DNA from: Gynurincola endophyticus
GTDB taxonomy: Bacteria; Bacteroidota; Bacteroidia; Chitinophagales; Chitinophagaceae
Direction: 5' to 3'
Assembly (NCBI RefSeq): GCF_003991195.1
Contig: NZ_RCWL01000005.1
Coordinates: forward strand, 133,078-197,077
DNA length: 64,000 bases
Shown here one piece after another: positions 35,831 through 44,916 of the stretch. Every line of letters begins with the position of its first letter. Position 1 is the first letter of the stretch. The notes under the pieces are model-generated. The model had not been told where the DNA came from and did not search any database. It worked only from the letters and a program-made list of their open reading frames with translations. The translations under genes and the position numbers were made by a program.

Positions 35831-36892
35831 ATGCATCCAACATTATTAGTCATTGACTGGGCTTTGATTTTAGAGAAAGCGCTATTGATCTCTGCTGTTA
35901 TTGTGATTTCTTTAGTAGTAGCGATGTATGAAACGCTGGCTGAACGTAAAATTGCCGGTTATATTCAAGACCGTTTAGGTCCGAACCGTGCAGGGCCCGG
36001 TGGTATTCTTCAACCTTTGGCAGACGGTTTAAAGCTGTTCATGAAGGAAGAAATTACACCTAACTCTGCTAACAAAGTATTATTCGTTTTAGGTCCTTGT
36101 TTGGCGATGTTGACAGCAATGTTAACATCAGCAGTTATTCCCTGGGGAAGTACATTGTTCTTTGGTGAAAGGGAAGTAGCGCTGCAGGTGGCTGATATCA
36201 ATATCGGAATTCTATATATTTTCGGCATTGTAGCGATGGGTGTATTCGGAGTAATGATCGGAGGCTGGGCTTCCAATAATAAATTCTCCTTACTTGCTGC
36301 GTTAAGAGGAGCTTCACAGGTAATATCTTATGAACTACCGATGGGTTTATCATTAATTGCTTTATTAATGGTAACCGGAACCCTGAAAATGTCGAGCATT
36401 GTGGAAGCGCAGGTCGATGGTGTTTATAATGTATTCTTACAGCCATTAGGCTTTTTAATCTTTCTTATTTGTGCATTTGCAGAATGTAACAGAACACCGT
36501 TCGATTTACCGGAAGCTGAATCTGAATTGAACTTTGGTTACCACCAGGAATATTCTTCCATGAAACTCGGGTTCTATTTATTTGCCGAGTATATCAATAT
36601 GTTTATTTCTTCCGTATTAATGGCAACCCTTTTCTTCGGAGGTTATGATATTCCGTTTGTAAATGATGCCGCATTACGGGAATCATGGGGACATAACCCT
36701 GTTTCAATTCTCCAGTCGGTAGTACTCTTAATTAAAACCGGTGGTTTCATCTTCTTCTTTATCTGGGTAAGATGGACTATTCCGAGATTCAGATATGACC
36801 AGTTAATGGATTTAGGTTGGAAAAAACTTATTCCGTTAGCATTAGTAAATATGATTATCACTGCTATTGTGATTTTGTGGAGACAACAATAG
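35831..36892 (+). CDS. nuoH: NADH-quinone oxidoreductase subunit H
   Basis: 353 residues with about eight membrane segments. Conserved loops are YETLAERKIAGYIQDRLGPN and NRTPFDLPEAESELNFGYHQ, which build the entrance of the quinone cavity, plus RFRYDQLMDLGWKKLIP. It joins the peripheral and membrane arms. Confidence 0.96.
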   Translation: MHPTLLVIDWALILEKALLISAVIVISLVVAMYETLAERKIAGYIQDRLGPNRAGPGGILQPLADGLKLFMKEEITPNSANKVLFVLGPCLAMLTAMLTSAVIPWGSTLFFGEREVALQVADINIGILYIFGIVAMGVFGVMIGGWASNNKFSLLAALRGASQVISYELPMGLSLIALLMVTGTLKMSSIVEAQVDGVYNVFLQPLGFLIFLICAFAECNRTPFDLPEAESELNFGYHQEYSSMKLGFYLFAEYINMFISSVLMATLFFGGYDIPFVNDAALRESWGHNPVSILQSVVLLIKTGGFIFFFIWVRWTIPRFRYDQLMDLGWKKLIPLALVNMIITAIVILWRQQ

Positions 36893-36923
36893 CGTTCGTA
36901 TAAATTTTTTGAAATTATTAGAT

Positions 36924-37475
36924 ATGCAACCGTTAACTAATAAAGCGAAGCCGGTAGACAGGTCACCCATGACGTTCGTGGAGAGTCTGTACTTGTGGAA
37001 TATTGCCAAAGGGATGATGATCACTTTGAAGCACTTCTTTAAAAAGAAACCGACTTTTCAATATCCTGAACAAAAACGCCCTTTCAGTAAAGTATTCAGA
37101 GGGTTACACATTTTGAACAGAGATGAAGAAGGGAGAGAGCGTTGTACAGCCTGCGGCTTGTGTGCAGTCGCTTGTCCGGCAGAAGCCATCACTATGGAAG
37201 CAGCTGAACGTTTACCCGGAGAAGAACATTTGTACAGAGAAGAAAAGTATGCAGCAAAATATGAAATCAATATGCTGCGCTGTATTTTCTGCGGATTATG
37301 TGAAGAAGCTTGTCCGAAAGATGCCGTTTACCTTTCAGAAACATTTGCTCCGGCAAACTATAACAGAAAAGGATTTATATATGGCAAACCTGATTTGTTG
37401 ATTCCTCACCCGGTAAATGAACCCGAAGCATATCAGCAAGCATTAGGAAACAGAGCAAAAGCAACCCAAAATTAA
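36924..37475 (+). CDS. nuoI: NADH-quinone oxidoreductase subunit I
   Basis: 183 residues from the ATG at 36924; an in-frame TTG upstream is weaker. Two ferredoxin-type [4Fe-4S] motifs are CTACGLCAVACP and CIFCGLCEEACP, carrying clusters N6a and N6b. It conducts electrons from NuoG to NuoB. Confidence 0.96.
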   Translation: MQPLTNKAKPVDRSPMTFVESLYLWNIAKGMMITLKHFFKKKPTFQYPEQKRPFSKVFRGLHILNRDEEGRERCTACGLCAVACPAEAITMEAAERLPGEEHLYREEKYAAKYEINMLRCIFCGLCEEACPKDAVYLSETFAPANYNRKGFIYGKPDLLIPHPVNEPEAYQQALGNRAKATQN

Positions 37476-37483
37476 TCTTTGCT

Positions 37484-37999
37484 ATGAGCGTAACAGAAAT
37501 ATTATTTTATTCACTCAGTGCAATGGCAATTGGTAGCGCACTATTAGTGATTTTAAGTAAAAATCCCGTGCATAGCGTACTATGGTTGATTGTAACCTTC
37601 GTAGCTATTTCAGGCCATTATATTCTTTTGAATGCGCAATTTCTCGGCATTGTTAATATGATTGTTTATGCAGGAGCTATCATGGTATTGTTCCTCTTTG
37701 TAATCATGTTAATGAACCTGAGTACCCATAAAGAAGCTAAGAAAAACAAATGGCTTCAGATGGCAGGAGTACTTTCCGGCGGGCTTTTATTATTGGTCAT
37801 TGTTGCCTCTCTGAAAGGAGCGGAACAAGCTACACTGGTAGCCCAAACCAATGAAGGAAGTATCGGATTGTTAGAAAATTTAGGTAAAACATTATTTACC
37901 GACTACGTCATTCCTTTCGAAATAGCGAGTGTGTTGTTTTTGAGTGCGATGGTGGGAGCTGTAGTTTTAGGTAAAAAAACAGAAACCACTAAATCTTAA
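37484..37999 (+). CDS. nuoJ: NADH-quinone oxidoreductase subunit J
   Basis: 171 residues with five hydrophobic segments. The second to third helices ([20 protein letters not shown]) contain the pi-bulge region that links quinone reduction to proton pumping. Follows nuoI after 8 bases. Confidence 0.93.
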   Translation: MSVTEILFYSLSAMAIGSALLVILSKNPVHSVLWLIVTFVAISGHYILLNAQFLGIVNMIVYAGAIMVLFLFVIMLMNLSTHKEAKKNKWLQMAGVLSGGLLLLVIVASLKGAEQATLVAQTNEGSIGLLENLGKTLFTDYVIPFEIASVLFLSAMVGAVVLGKKTETTKS

Positions 38000-38010
38000 A
38001 AATCTTTACG

Positions 38011-38340
38011 ATGCCTATAGAACAGTATATTTTTCTATCATTAGCATTATTTACTATTGGTATTGTTGGGGTGCTGACGCGTAGAAATGCCATCATCATT
38101 TTTATGTGCATTGAATTAATGTTAAATGCCGTAAACTTATTGCTGGTAGCATTCTCTAAAATGCATCACCTGAAATTAATGGAAGTGAATCCGAATGCCG
38201 GTACCGAAGGACAGTTATTCGTGTTCTTTATCATGGTAGTAGCGGCAGCCGAAGTAAGTGTCGGGTTGGCAATTATCGTATTGCTTTACCGAAATACACG
38301 TTCGGTGGATGTGAACTTCTTAAACAGATTGAAACATTAA
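38011..38340 (+). CDS. nuoK: NADH-quinone oxidoreductase subunit K
   Basis: 109 residues with three hydrophobic segments. The two buried acidic residues of the proton path appear in [16 protein letters not shown] and [15 protein letters not shown]. Homologous to MrpC of the cation/proton antiporters. Confidence 0.95.
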   Translation: MPIEQYIFLSLALFTIGIVGVLTRRNAIIIFMCIELMLNAVNLLLVAFSKMHHLKLMEVNPNAGTEGQLFVFFIMVVAAAEVSVGLAIIVLLYRNTRSVDVNFLNRLKH

Positions 38341-38387
38341 TCTTTGAATTTTTTCCTAAAAGGATTCATAGCATATAAACAGGCTTT

Positions 38388-40301
38388 ATGAAGAGTGCTT
38401 TGCAATTAGTATGGTTTATTCCTTTACTTCCTTTGGTCGGATTTCTGATCAACGGCTTGCTCAGGAACAAACTTTCCAAAACAGCTGCAGGAATAATCGG
38501 TAGCGGAGTAATTTTAGGTTCATTTATTTTGAGCTTACTCCTCTTTTTACAAGTGAAAGAAGGGGCAACTTTTGTATCGGAGTTATTTACATTCATTAAA
38601 GTGAATGAACTGTCTATTCCTTTTGCATTTCAGGTTGACCAGCTTTCGGCTTTATTTCTACTGATTATTACCGGCGTCGGCTTTTTGATTCACGTGTATT
38701 CTACAGCTTACATGCACGAAGAATCAAATAGTCATTTTGCCAGATATTTCGCCTATCTGAATTTGTTCGTTTTCTCAATGTTATTACTGGTACTCGGCAA
38801 TAACTTTGTAATTATGTTCATCGGATGGGAAGGTGTTGGTTTGTGTTCTTATTTATTAATCGGTTACTGGTTTAAGAATATTGACTATACCAATGCTGCT
38901 AAGAAAGCTTTTATTATGAACCGTATTGGTGACTTAGGCTTTTTGTTAGCTATCTTCTGGTTAATTGCAAAAGTTGATACAGTTACATTTGCTACTGTAT
39001 TCTCTGCTGAAACATTGCAGGTATTAACGCCTACCGATATTACCGGTATTACTCTTTTGCTTTTTGTTGGAGCAATGGGTAAGTCGGCTCAGTTACCTCT
39101 CTATACCTGGTTACCTGATGCGATGGCGGGTCCTACTCCTGTATCTGCACTCATTCACGCCGCAACGATGGTAACTGCCGGTATTTACATGATTGCAAGA
39201 AGTAATGTACTTTATACGATGGCACCTTTTACACAAGGTGTAGTGGCTGTTGTGGGTTTAGTAACCGCTTTATTTGCTGCAACCATCGCCTTAAAGCAAA
39301 ACGATATTAAAAAGGTATTGGCTTACTCTACCGTGTCCCAATTAGGATATATGTTCCTGGGATTAGGGGTGGGAGCATATACCGGAGCGGTATTTCACGT
39401 AATGACTCATGCTTTCTTCAAAGCATTGTTATTCCTCGGTGCAGGCTCTGTAATTCATGCGATGCACCATGAACAGGATATTCGTAAAATGGGTGGGCTG
39501 AAAAAACATTTACCACATACACACTGGACATTCTTTGTTGGTTGTATTGCTATCGCAGGTATTCCACCTTTATCTGGTTTCTTCTCGAAAGATGAAATTC
39601 TGGCGGCAGCCTGGTCTGCTAATAAAATCTATTGGATTTTAGGCGTTATCGGTGCTGCAATGACTGCATTTTATATGTTCAGATTATACGCCACTACTTT
39701 CCTGGGTAAATTCAGAGGAACACAAGAGCAGGAACATCACTTACATGAAAGCCCGAAAGCGATGGTTTTTCCTTTGATTGTACTGGCTGTATTAAGTGCA
39801 GGCGCTGGTTTTCTGGGTGTACCGGCTGTATTGATGGAAAATGCACATTGGTTAGATCAATACCTGGCTCCTGTTTTTGCCGCCTCTAAAGAATTGACTG
39901 CCGGTCATGCGCATCATTTATCTCACAGCACTGAGTATATGCTAATGGGTGTATCTGTAGGTATAGCAGCAATAGCTATTTTCTACGCAGTGAATAAGTT
40001 CTCTAAAAATCCTGATTTAGAAGAACCGGCCGGTTTCGGAAAAGTGTTAGCCAATAAATGGTATGTAGATGAAATTTACAATGCAATTATTGTAAGACCG
40101 CTTTTCGCACTGTCTAACTTATTAGAAAAATTCGTTGAAAATAAATTTATCAATGGTATTGTAAACGGTTCCGGAAGGTTGGTACAATATACCGCCCGTC
40201 AGCTGAGATATTTACAAAGCGGACAGGTTACCAATTACGTGTTATTGATGGTTTTAGGAATGATTGCATTATTTGTAGTCATGTACTTTACGAAGAAATA
40301 A
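38388..40301 (+). CDS. nuoL: NADH-quinone oxidoreductase subunit L
   Basis: 637 residues with about sixteen membrane segments. Antiporter-like core motifs are visible: IGWEGVGLCSYLLIGYW (key Glu), PLYTWLPDAMAGPTPVSALI and LAYSTVSQLGYMFLGLGVG. The C-terminal segment forms the long lateral helix. One of the three proton-pumping subunits. Confidence 0.96.
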   Translation: MKSALQLVWFIPLLPLVGFLINGLLRNKLSKTAAGIIGSGVILGSFILSLLLFLQVKEGATFVSELFTFIKVNELSIPFAFQVDQLSALFLLIITGVGFLIHVYSTAYMHEESNSHFARYFAYLNLFVFSMLLLVLGNNFVIMFIGWEGVGLCSYLLIGYWFKNIDYTNAAKKAFIMNRIGDLGFLLAIFWLIAKVDTVTFATVFSAETLQVLTPTDITGITLLLFVGAMGKSAQLPLYTWLPDAMAGPTPVSALIHAATMVTAGIYMIARSNVLYTMAPFTQGVVAVVGLVTALFAATIALKQNDIKKVLAYSTVSQLGYMFLGLGVGAYTGAVFHVMTHAFFKALLFLGAGSVIHAMHHEQDIRKMGGLKKHLPHTHWTFFVGCIAIAGIPPLSGFFSKDEILAAAWSANKIYWILGVIGAAMTAFYMFRLYATTFLGKFRGTQEQEHHLHESPKAMVFPLIVLAVLSAGAGFLGVPAVLMENAHWLDQYLAPVFAASKELTAGHAHHLSHSTEYMLMGVSVGIAAIAIFYAVNKFSKNPDLEEPAGFGKVLANKWYVDEIYNAIIVRPLFALSNLLEKFVENKFINGIVNGSGRLVQYTARQLRYLQSGQVTNYVLLMVLGMIALFVVMYFTKK

Positions 40302-40333
40302 GAAACTTGAATCTCGAAATTTTTATATAGACA

Positions 40334-41800
40334 ATGATACCAGTTTTATTAATTGCAATTCCTTTAGTGAGTGGGTTATTGGCTTTCTTAATGAAAGGAG
40401 GGAATCGTGCGGCTAATCTTTCTATCATAGGTAGTATAGCCACCCTGGCAGTGACGCTTTGGGCCTGCACCACTTCTTCAGCCGAATGTTTATCGTACTC
40501 AACTGAATGGATTCCGCTGATCAATTCAACCTTTACCGTATCGATCGATACGCTGGCGATGATCATGGTATTGCTTACAGGCTTAACATATCCGTTAATA
40601 TTATTTATCGCATCGAAAAATACGTATTCAAAACCACATAATTACTTTGGCCTCATGTCGTTCATGCAGGCTGGTTTAATGGGTGTTTTTGTTGCAAACG
40701 ATGCATTGTTATTCTATTTCTTCTGGGAGTTGGTATTAATTCCCGCTTACTTCCTGTGTTCACAATGGGGAGGAGAAAAAAGAATCGCTGCTACCATTAA
40801 ATTCTTTTTATATACCTTCTTCGGTTCACTTTTCATGCTGATCGGAATTATTTTCATCAGCAGTCAGGCGCCAGACCATTCTTTCTCCTGGGAAGCTTTT
40901 ACACAGGTAAGACTGGCTTATAAAACTGAAGCATGGGTATTCTGGTTTATATTCATCGCGTTTGCAATCAAAGTTCCGATCTTCCCTGTACATACCTGGC
41001 AGCCGGATACTTATGAACAGTCTCCTACCAGTACAACGATGGTGTTGAGTGGTTTGATGGTAAAGATGGGGATCTTCGCAATTTTAAAGTGGGTCGTTCC
41101 GGTGATGCCGATGTCTACATGGGCATGGGGTGATACGATCGCTACATTAAGTGTAATTGGTATGTTATATGCCTCTGTTATTGCACTTCGTCAGAATGAT
41201 ATTAAACGCCTCGTGGCTTACTCTTCTATTGCCCACATGGGTTTAATGGTATTAGGAATATTTGTAGCCTCTGATATTTCTCTTCAGGGGGTGATGATCC
41301 AGATGTTTAATCACGGTATCACTATTATCGCATTGTGGATGGTAGTGGATATTATCGAAAGAAATACCGGTACCCGAAAACTTAATGAGTTAGGGGGGCT
41401 GGCTCAAAAACAACCAGCTCTTGCAATTCTTTTTGTAGTAATTGCTTTTGCAAACATTGCTCTTCCGCTAACAAACGGCTTTATCGGTGAGTTCCTGTTG
41501 TTTACAGGTATCTTCACTTCTGAAGTATCATCATATAATGTAGTGTTTACGGTATTGGCCGGATTAGGTATTATCCTGTCTGCCATTTACACTTTAAATA
41601 TGTTGCAAAAAGTATTGTTTGGTAAAACAAATAATATTACTGAGAAACTGAGTGATATTACACTGGCTGAAAAATGTACACTGGCAGCATTAGTTGTTGT
41701 GATCATTGTTTTAGGAGTTTATCCTCAACCATTCTTAGAGTATTCACAAAAAGCAGTAGACCAGTTATTGTCTGTCATGCTATTAAAACGTCCATCTTAA
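40334..41800 (+). CDS. nuoM: NADH-quinone oxidoreductase subunit M
   Basis: 488 residues, about fourteen membrane segments. The key Glu is in YFFWELVLIPAYFLC; the Lys-containing helices and VAYSSIAHMGLMVLGI are also recognisable. Second antiporter-like pump. Confidence 0.96.
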   Translation: MIPVLLIAIPLVSGLLAFLMKGGNRAANLSIIGSIATLAVTLWACTTSSAECLSYSTEWIPLINSTFTVSIDTLAMIMVLLTGLTYPLILFIASKNTYSKPHNYFGLMSFMQAGLMGVFVANDALLFYFFWELVLIPAYFLCSQWGGEKRIAATIKFFLYTFFGSLFMLIGIIFISSQAPDHSFSWEAFTQVRLAYKTEAWVFWFIFIAFAIKVPIFPVHTWQPDTYEQSPTSTTMVLSGLMVKMGIFAILKWVVPVMPMSTWAWGDTIATLSVIGMLYASVIALRQNDIKRLVAYSSIAHMGLMVLGIFVASDISLQGVMIQMFNHGITIIALWMVVDIIERNTGTRKLNELGGLAQKQPALAILFVVIAFANIALPLTNGFIGEFLLFTGIFTSEVSSYNVVFTVLAGLGIILSAIYTLNMLQKVLFGKTNNITEKLSDITLAEKCTLAALVVVIIVLGVYPQPFLEYSQKAVDQLLSVMLLKRPS

Positions 41801-41822
41801 GCGAACGAATTATAGATAAATT

Positions 41823-43199
41823 ATGAATGCAATTGTATTATCTGCTATCTGGGGTGTGGTGATGATGTTCTGTGGCGCCTTTGTACAAAATAAGTCTATT
41901 ATTCGTACAACGGCCATAACGGGTATGGTGCTTTTACTCATCGTACATCTGCTCGATTTTAATGGAGTACATTTCTTTACAATCGACACCAAAAATATGT
42001 TGCAGTTTAATAGCTTCAGCTATTTATTCACTGCTATTGCCATAGGCTCTACACTGCTGTATTTTTTGTTAAGCGCAAAGGATATGGAAAATGTAGGTAT
42101 TGAACTGGCTGAGTATTTCGCATTGATTTTCTTTATTACCTGCGGTATTGCGCTTGTAAGCTCGTTTAACTCATTGCTGATTCTCTTCTTAGGAATTGAA
42201 ATTATCTCTATTCCTTTATACATTCTGACAGGATCGGATAAAAGAAATCTGAAGAGTAATGAAGCTTCCTTGAAATATTTTCTGATGGGATCGTTCAGTA
42301 CCGGTATTATGTTGATGGGTATGACTCTGATTTATGGTATGAGCGGAACCTTTTATGTCGACAGAATTGCGGAGGCATTGAGCTTCCAGCTACCTGCATA
42401 TGCCCTGGTAGGATTAGTACTGTTGATTGTGTCTTTATCCTTTAAAGTATCCGCTGCTCCGTTCCATTTCTGGACGCCTGATGTGTACGATGGTGCACCG
42501 TCTGTGTTTACCAGTTATATGGCAACTATTGTAAAAGCAGCATCATTTATAGCGTTTTACCGATTGTTAAGAATAGGTTTTGCCGATACTCATTATCAAT
42601 GGCAGCTAATCATTGCTATTATTACCGCTTTAACATTATTGATCGGAAATATTACCGCTGTATTCCAGTTGAGCGTAAAACGCATGATGTCGTACTCTTC
42701 TATCGCACAAGCCGGTTTCATGATGCTGGCAATAGTTTCAATGAATGGTTTCGGAAAAGAAGGTCTTATCTTTTACGCCGCTGCTTACTCATTGGCAACT
42801 ATCGGAATTTTTGCTGTACTGATCAAAATGAAAGACTATACCTTCGAAGGATTTAACGGCTTAGCAAAAAAAGAACCCTTTATTGCTGCCGTAACCGCTA
42901 TTTTCACCTTATCGCTGGCGGGTATACCAGCCACAGCCGGTTTTATGGCTAAGTTTTATATGCTGATGTCACTCGTTTATCAGGGTGGTTATACCTGGTT
43001 GATTATTATTGCCATTCTGGGTGCAGTGGTCAGCGTGTATTATTATTTAAGACTTATCCAGGCAATGTATTTTAAAGAAGGCAATGCTGAAATGACTCCC
43101 GTAAGTACCGGATTTAAGGTTACTTTGGGTGTACTGGCTGCATTAATCATATTGCTGGGTATTAAGCCACAATTACTACTCAATTATTTACATTTTTAA
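41823..43199 (+). CDS. nuoN: NADH-quinone oxidoreductase subunit N
   Basis: 458 residues. FLGIEIISIPLYILTGS carries the key Glu, KVSAAPFHFWTPDVYDGAP and MMSYSSIAQAGFMMLAI the Lys and His positions of the half-channels. Last gene of the operon, closed by a terminator 3 bases after its stop. Confidence 0.95.
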   Translation: MNAIVLSAIWGVVMMFCGAFVQNKSIIRTTAITGMVLLLIVHLLDFNGVHFFTIDTKNMLQFNSFSYLFTAIAIGSTLLYFLLSAKDMENVGIELAEYFALIFFITCGIALVSSFNSLLILFLGIEIISIPLYILTGSDKRNLKSNEASLKYFLMGSFSTGIMLMGMTLIYGMSGTFYVDRIAEALSFQLPAYALVGLVLLIVSLSFKVSAAPFHFWTPDVYDGAPSVFTSYMATIVKAASFIAFYRLLRIGFADTHYQWQLIIAIITALTLLIGNITAVFQLSVKRMMSYSSIAQAGFMMLAIVSMNGFGKEGLIFYAAAYSLATIGIFAVLIKMKDYTFEGFNGLAKKEPFIAAVTAIFTLSLAGIPATAGFMAKFYMLMSLVYQGGYTWLIIIAILGAVVSVYYYLRLIQAMYFKEGNAEMTPVSTGFKVTLGVLAALIILLGIKPQLLLNYLHF

Positions 43200-43202
43200 T
43201 AG

Positions 43203-43231
43203 AAAACCCCCAACATTGTTGGGGGTTTTTA
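43203..43231 (+). terminator. nuo operon terminator
   Basis: A perfect 12-bp GC-rich stem (43203-43214 with 43218-43229, loop ATT) with a T-run, immediately after nuoN. Confidence 0.9.
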
Positions 43232-43387
43232 GTATATGCTGTAATTGCTGTAAGCTAAACCACTTCACAGATCTTGTATCCTCTGGAATAAATCAAGAAA
43301 ACTTTGTAACTGATAAAAATTGTACTTCCCGGTAAAGATTTACCTGTTTACTGGTAATATTTATTACTTTAGTACGACAGATTATTT

Positions 43388-44668
43388 ATGACCATCAAGG
43401 ATACCATATTTCTCGCATATCGTACAGTTCGTACCAACAAGTTACGTACTGCAATCACTGTTACCACGATCGCATTGGGGTTAACGGCTTTAATCGGAAT
43501 TAATACTGCTATTCAGGCAGTTGAAAATAAATTCACCGAATCTTTTTCTGCTATCGGAGCTTCCGGTTTCAGTATCAGATTGAAGGAGCGCAACTTCTCT
43601 TTCAATGGAGGTGGCTCCAATACCTCCAAAGAAAAAGTAGGGTCAAAAAAGGAAAAGGTTTCTTACCTGGGCCGGCCTATTACCCGTAAGCAGGCAGAAG
43701 CTTTCAAAAAAGAGTATCCGATTCCTGCCAGCGTTGCTATTTCTTTATTTGGTTCTGGAAATGCTATCATAACGTATGAAAGTAAGAAGTCAAATCCTAA
43801 CTATAGTCTGGTAGGTGGCGATGAGAATTATCTGGAGCTGAATGGTTATAACCTGCAGGAAGGAAGAAATATCTCAGACCTAGACGTACAGGGTGCGCGA
43901 AATATATGTTTGGTGGGAAAAACGATCGTTGATGATTATTTCAAAGGAGTTCCTGCTAATGCGATTGGTAAAAATATCCGTGTAAATGATATCTCTTTAC
44001 AAATTGTAGGTACGCTCGAAGAAAAAGGTTCTATCATGGGAAGAAACTTCGATAAAACGGTCGTAATTACTTACCCGACTTCCCGTCAATATTTTAATAC
44101 GAATCCGAATGCCAGTTATAATATCGGCGTAAAAATTAAAGATATCAAACAACTTGAACCTGCTGTAGATGAAGCACAGGGCTTGTTCAGAAAACTGAGA
44201 ACTTTGCCTATTGATGTGGCTGATAATTTTTATATTGATAAAAGCGATAGCTTAACTAATATGCTGATGGGACAGCTGGCGGGTATCCGGATTGCTGCAG
44301 TGGTGATCGGTATATTGACATTGTTCTCCGCTTCTATTAATCTGATGAATATTATGCTGGTGGCTGTAACTGAAAGAACAAAAGAAATAGGTTTGATCAA
44401 AGCTATCGGTGGTAAATCCTTTAACGTTCAGAATCAATTTCTGCTGGAGGCGGTTATCATCAGTCTGATGGGTGCTGCATTCGGAATTGTATTCGGCGTT
44501 CTACTAGGAAACCTGATCGGCCTTCTACTAAATACGTCTCTGATAATTCCTTGGAACTGGGTAGTGGCAGGTATCTTTATCTGTAGTGTGGTTGGATTAT
44601 TAGCAGGGCTGCATCCGGCCCGGAAAGCCGGCAGATTGAATCCGATTCAGGCATTACGTTACGAATAA
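43388..44668 (+). CDS. MacB/FtsX-type ABC transporter permease
   Basis: 426 residues. One N-terminal membrane segment (about residues 20-42), a MacB-type periplasmic domain (about 45-290) and three C-terminal segments. The VAVTERTKEIGLIKAIGG loop after the second membrane segment is the FtsX-domain signature, and HPARKAGRLNPIQALRYE is the usual C-terminal motif. No ATPase gene is adjacent, so its partner is elsewhere. Exports or signals at the envelope; substrate unknown. Confidence 0.88.
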   Translation: MTIKDTIFLAYRTVRTNKLRTAITVTTIALGLTALIGINTAIQAVENKFTESFSAIGASGFSIRLKERNFSFNGGGSNTSKEKVGSKKEKVSYLGRPITRKQAEAFKKEYPIPASVAISLFGSGNAIITYESKKSNPNYSLVGGDENYLELNGYNLQEGRNISDLDVQGARNICLVGKTIVDDYFKGVPANAIGKNIRVNDISLQIVGTLEEKGSIMGRNFDKTVVITYPTSRQYFNTNPNASYNIGVKIKDIKQLEPAVDEAQGLFRKLRTLPIDVADNFYIDKSDSLTNMLMGQLAGIRIAAVVIGILTLFSASINLMNIMLVAVTERTKEIGLIKAIGGKSFNVQNQFLLEAVIISLMGAAFGIVFGVLLGNLIGLLLNTSLIIPWNWVVAGIFICSVVGLLAGLHPARKAGRLNPIQALRYE

Positions 44669-44687
44669 AGAAGAAAAATATTAATGA

Positions 44688-44717
44688 AAAGTCTCCACGT
44701 TAGTAGGGACTTTTTTT
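44688..44717 (+). terminator. Terminator after the ABC permease
   Basis: An 8-bp stem with one G-U pair (44688-44695 with 44706-44713) followed by seven T, 19 bases after the stop. Confidence 0.65.
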
Positions 44718-44726
44718 ATGCGTCAT

Positions 44727-44844
44727 CAAAAAGCAAACTTTATTTTAAGGGGCCTGTAGGGCTGATAAAGACAGTTGGAAACTATTAGGTAAGAAGTTTC
44801 CGGCAAGGTTAAGTTAAGCCGGTGAGAAGGCGTTAGTGTTTGCT
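44727..44844. other. Intergenic segment with nested complementary stretches
   Basis: AGCAAAC (44727-44733) can pair with GTTTGCT (44838-44844), enclosing GGAAACT/AGTTTCC, CCGGC/GCCGG and a short CTGT/ACAG pair. Together these could form a multibranched RNA. No open frame fits. Whether it is transcribed is unknown; it lies between two terminators. Confidence 0.3.
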
Positions 44845-44867
44845 GAGAGCCAATATGCATAAAAAGT

Positions 44868-44897
44868 AAAAGGGTATCCGTAAATGGATACCCTTTT
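44868..44897. terminator. Terminator of the zinc metalloprotease gene
   Basis: A perfect 12-bp stem (44868-44879 with 44886-44897). On the minus strand it lies 19 bases after the protease stop codon and is followed by a short T/C-rich tract. Confidence 0.7.
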
Positions 44898-44916
44898 AAA
44901 ATATCAAAAGCTGAAA

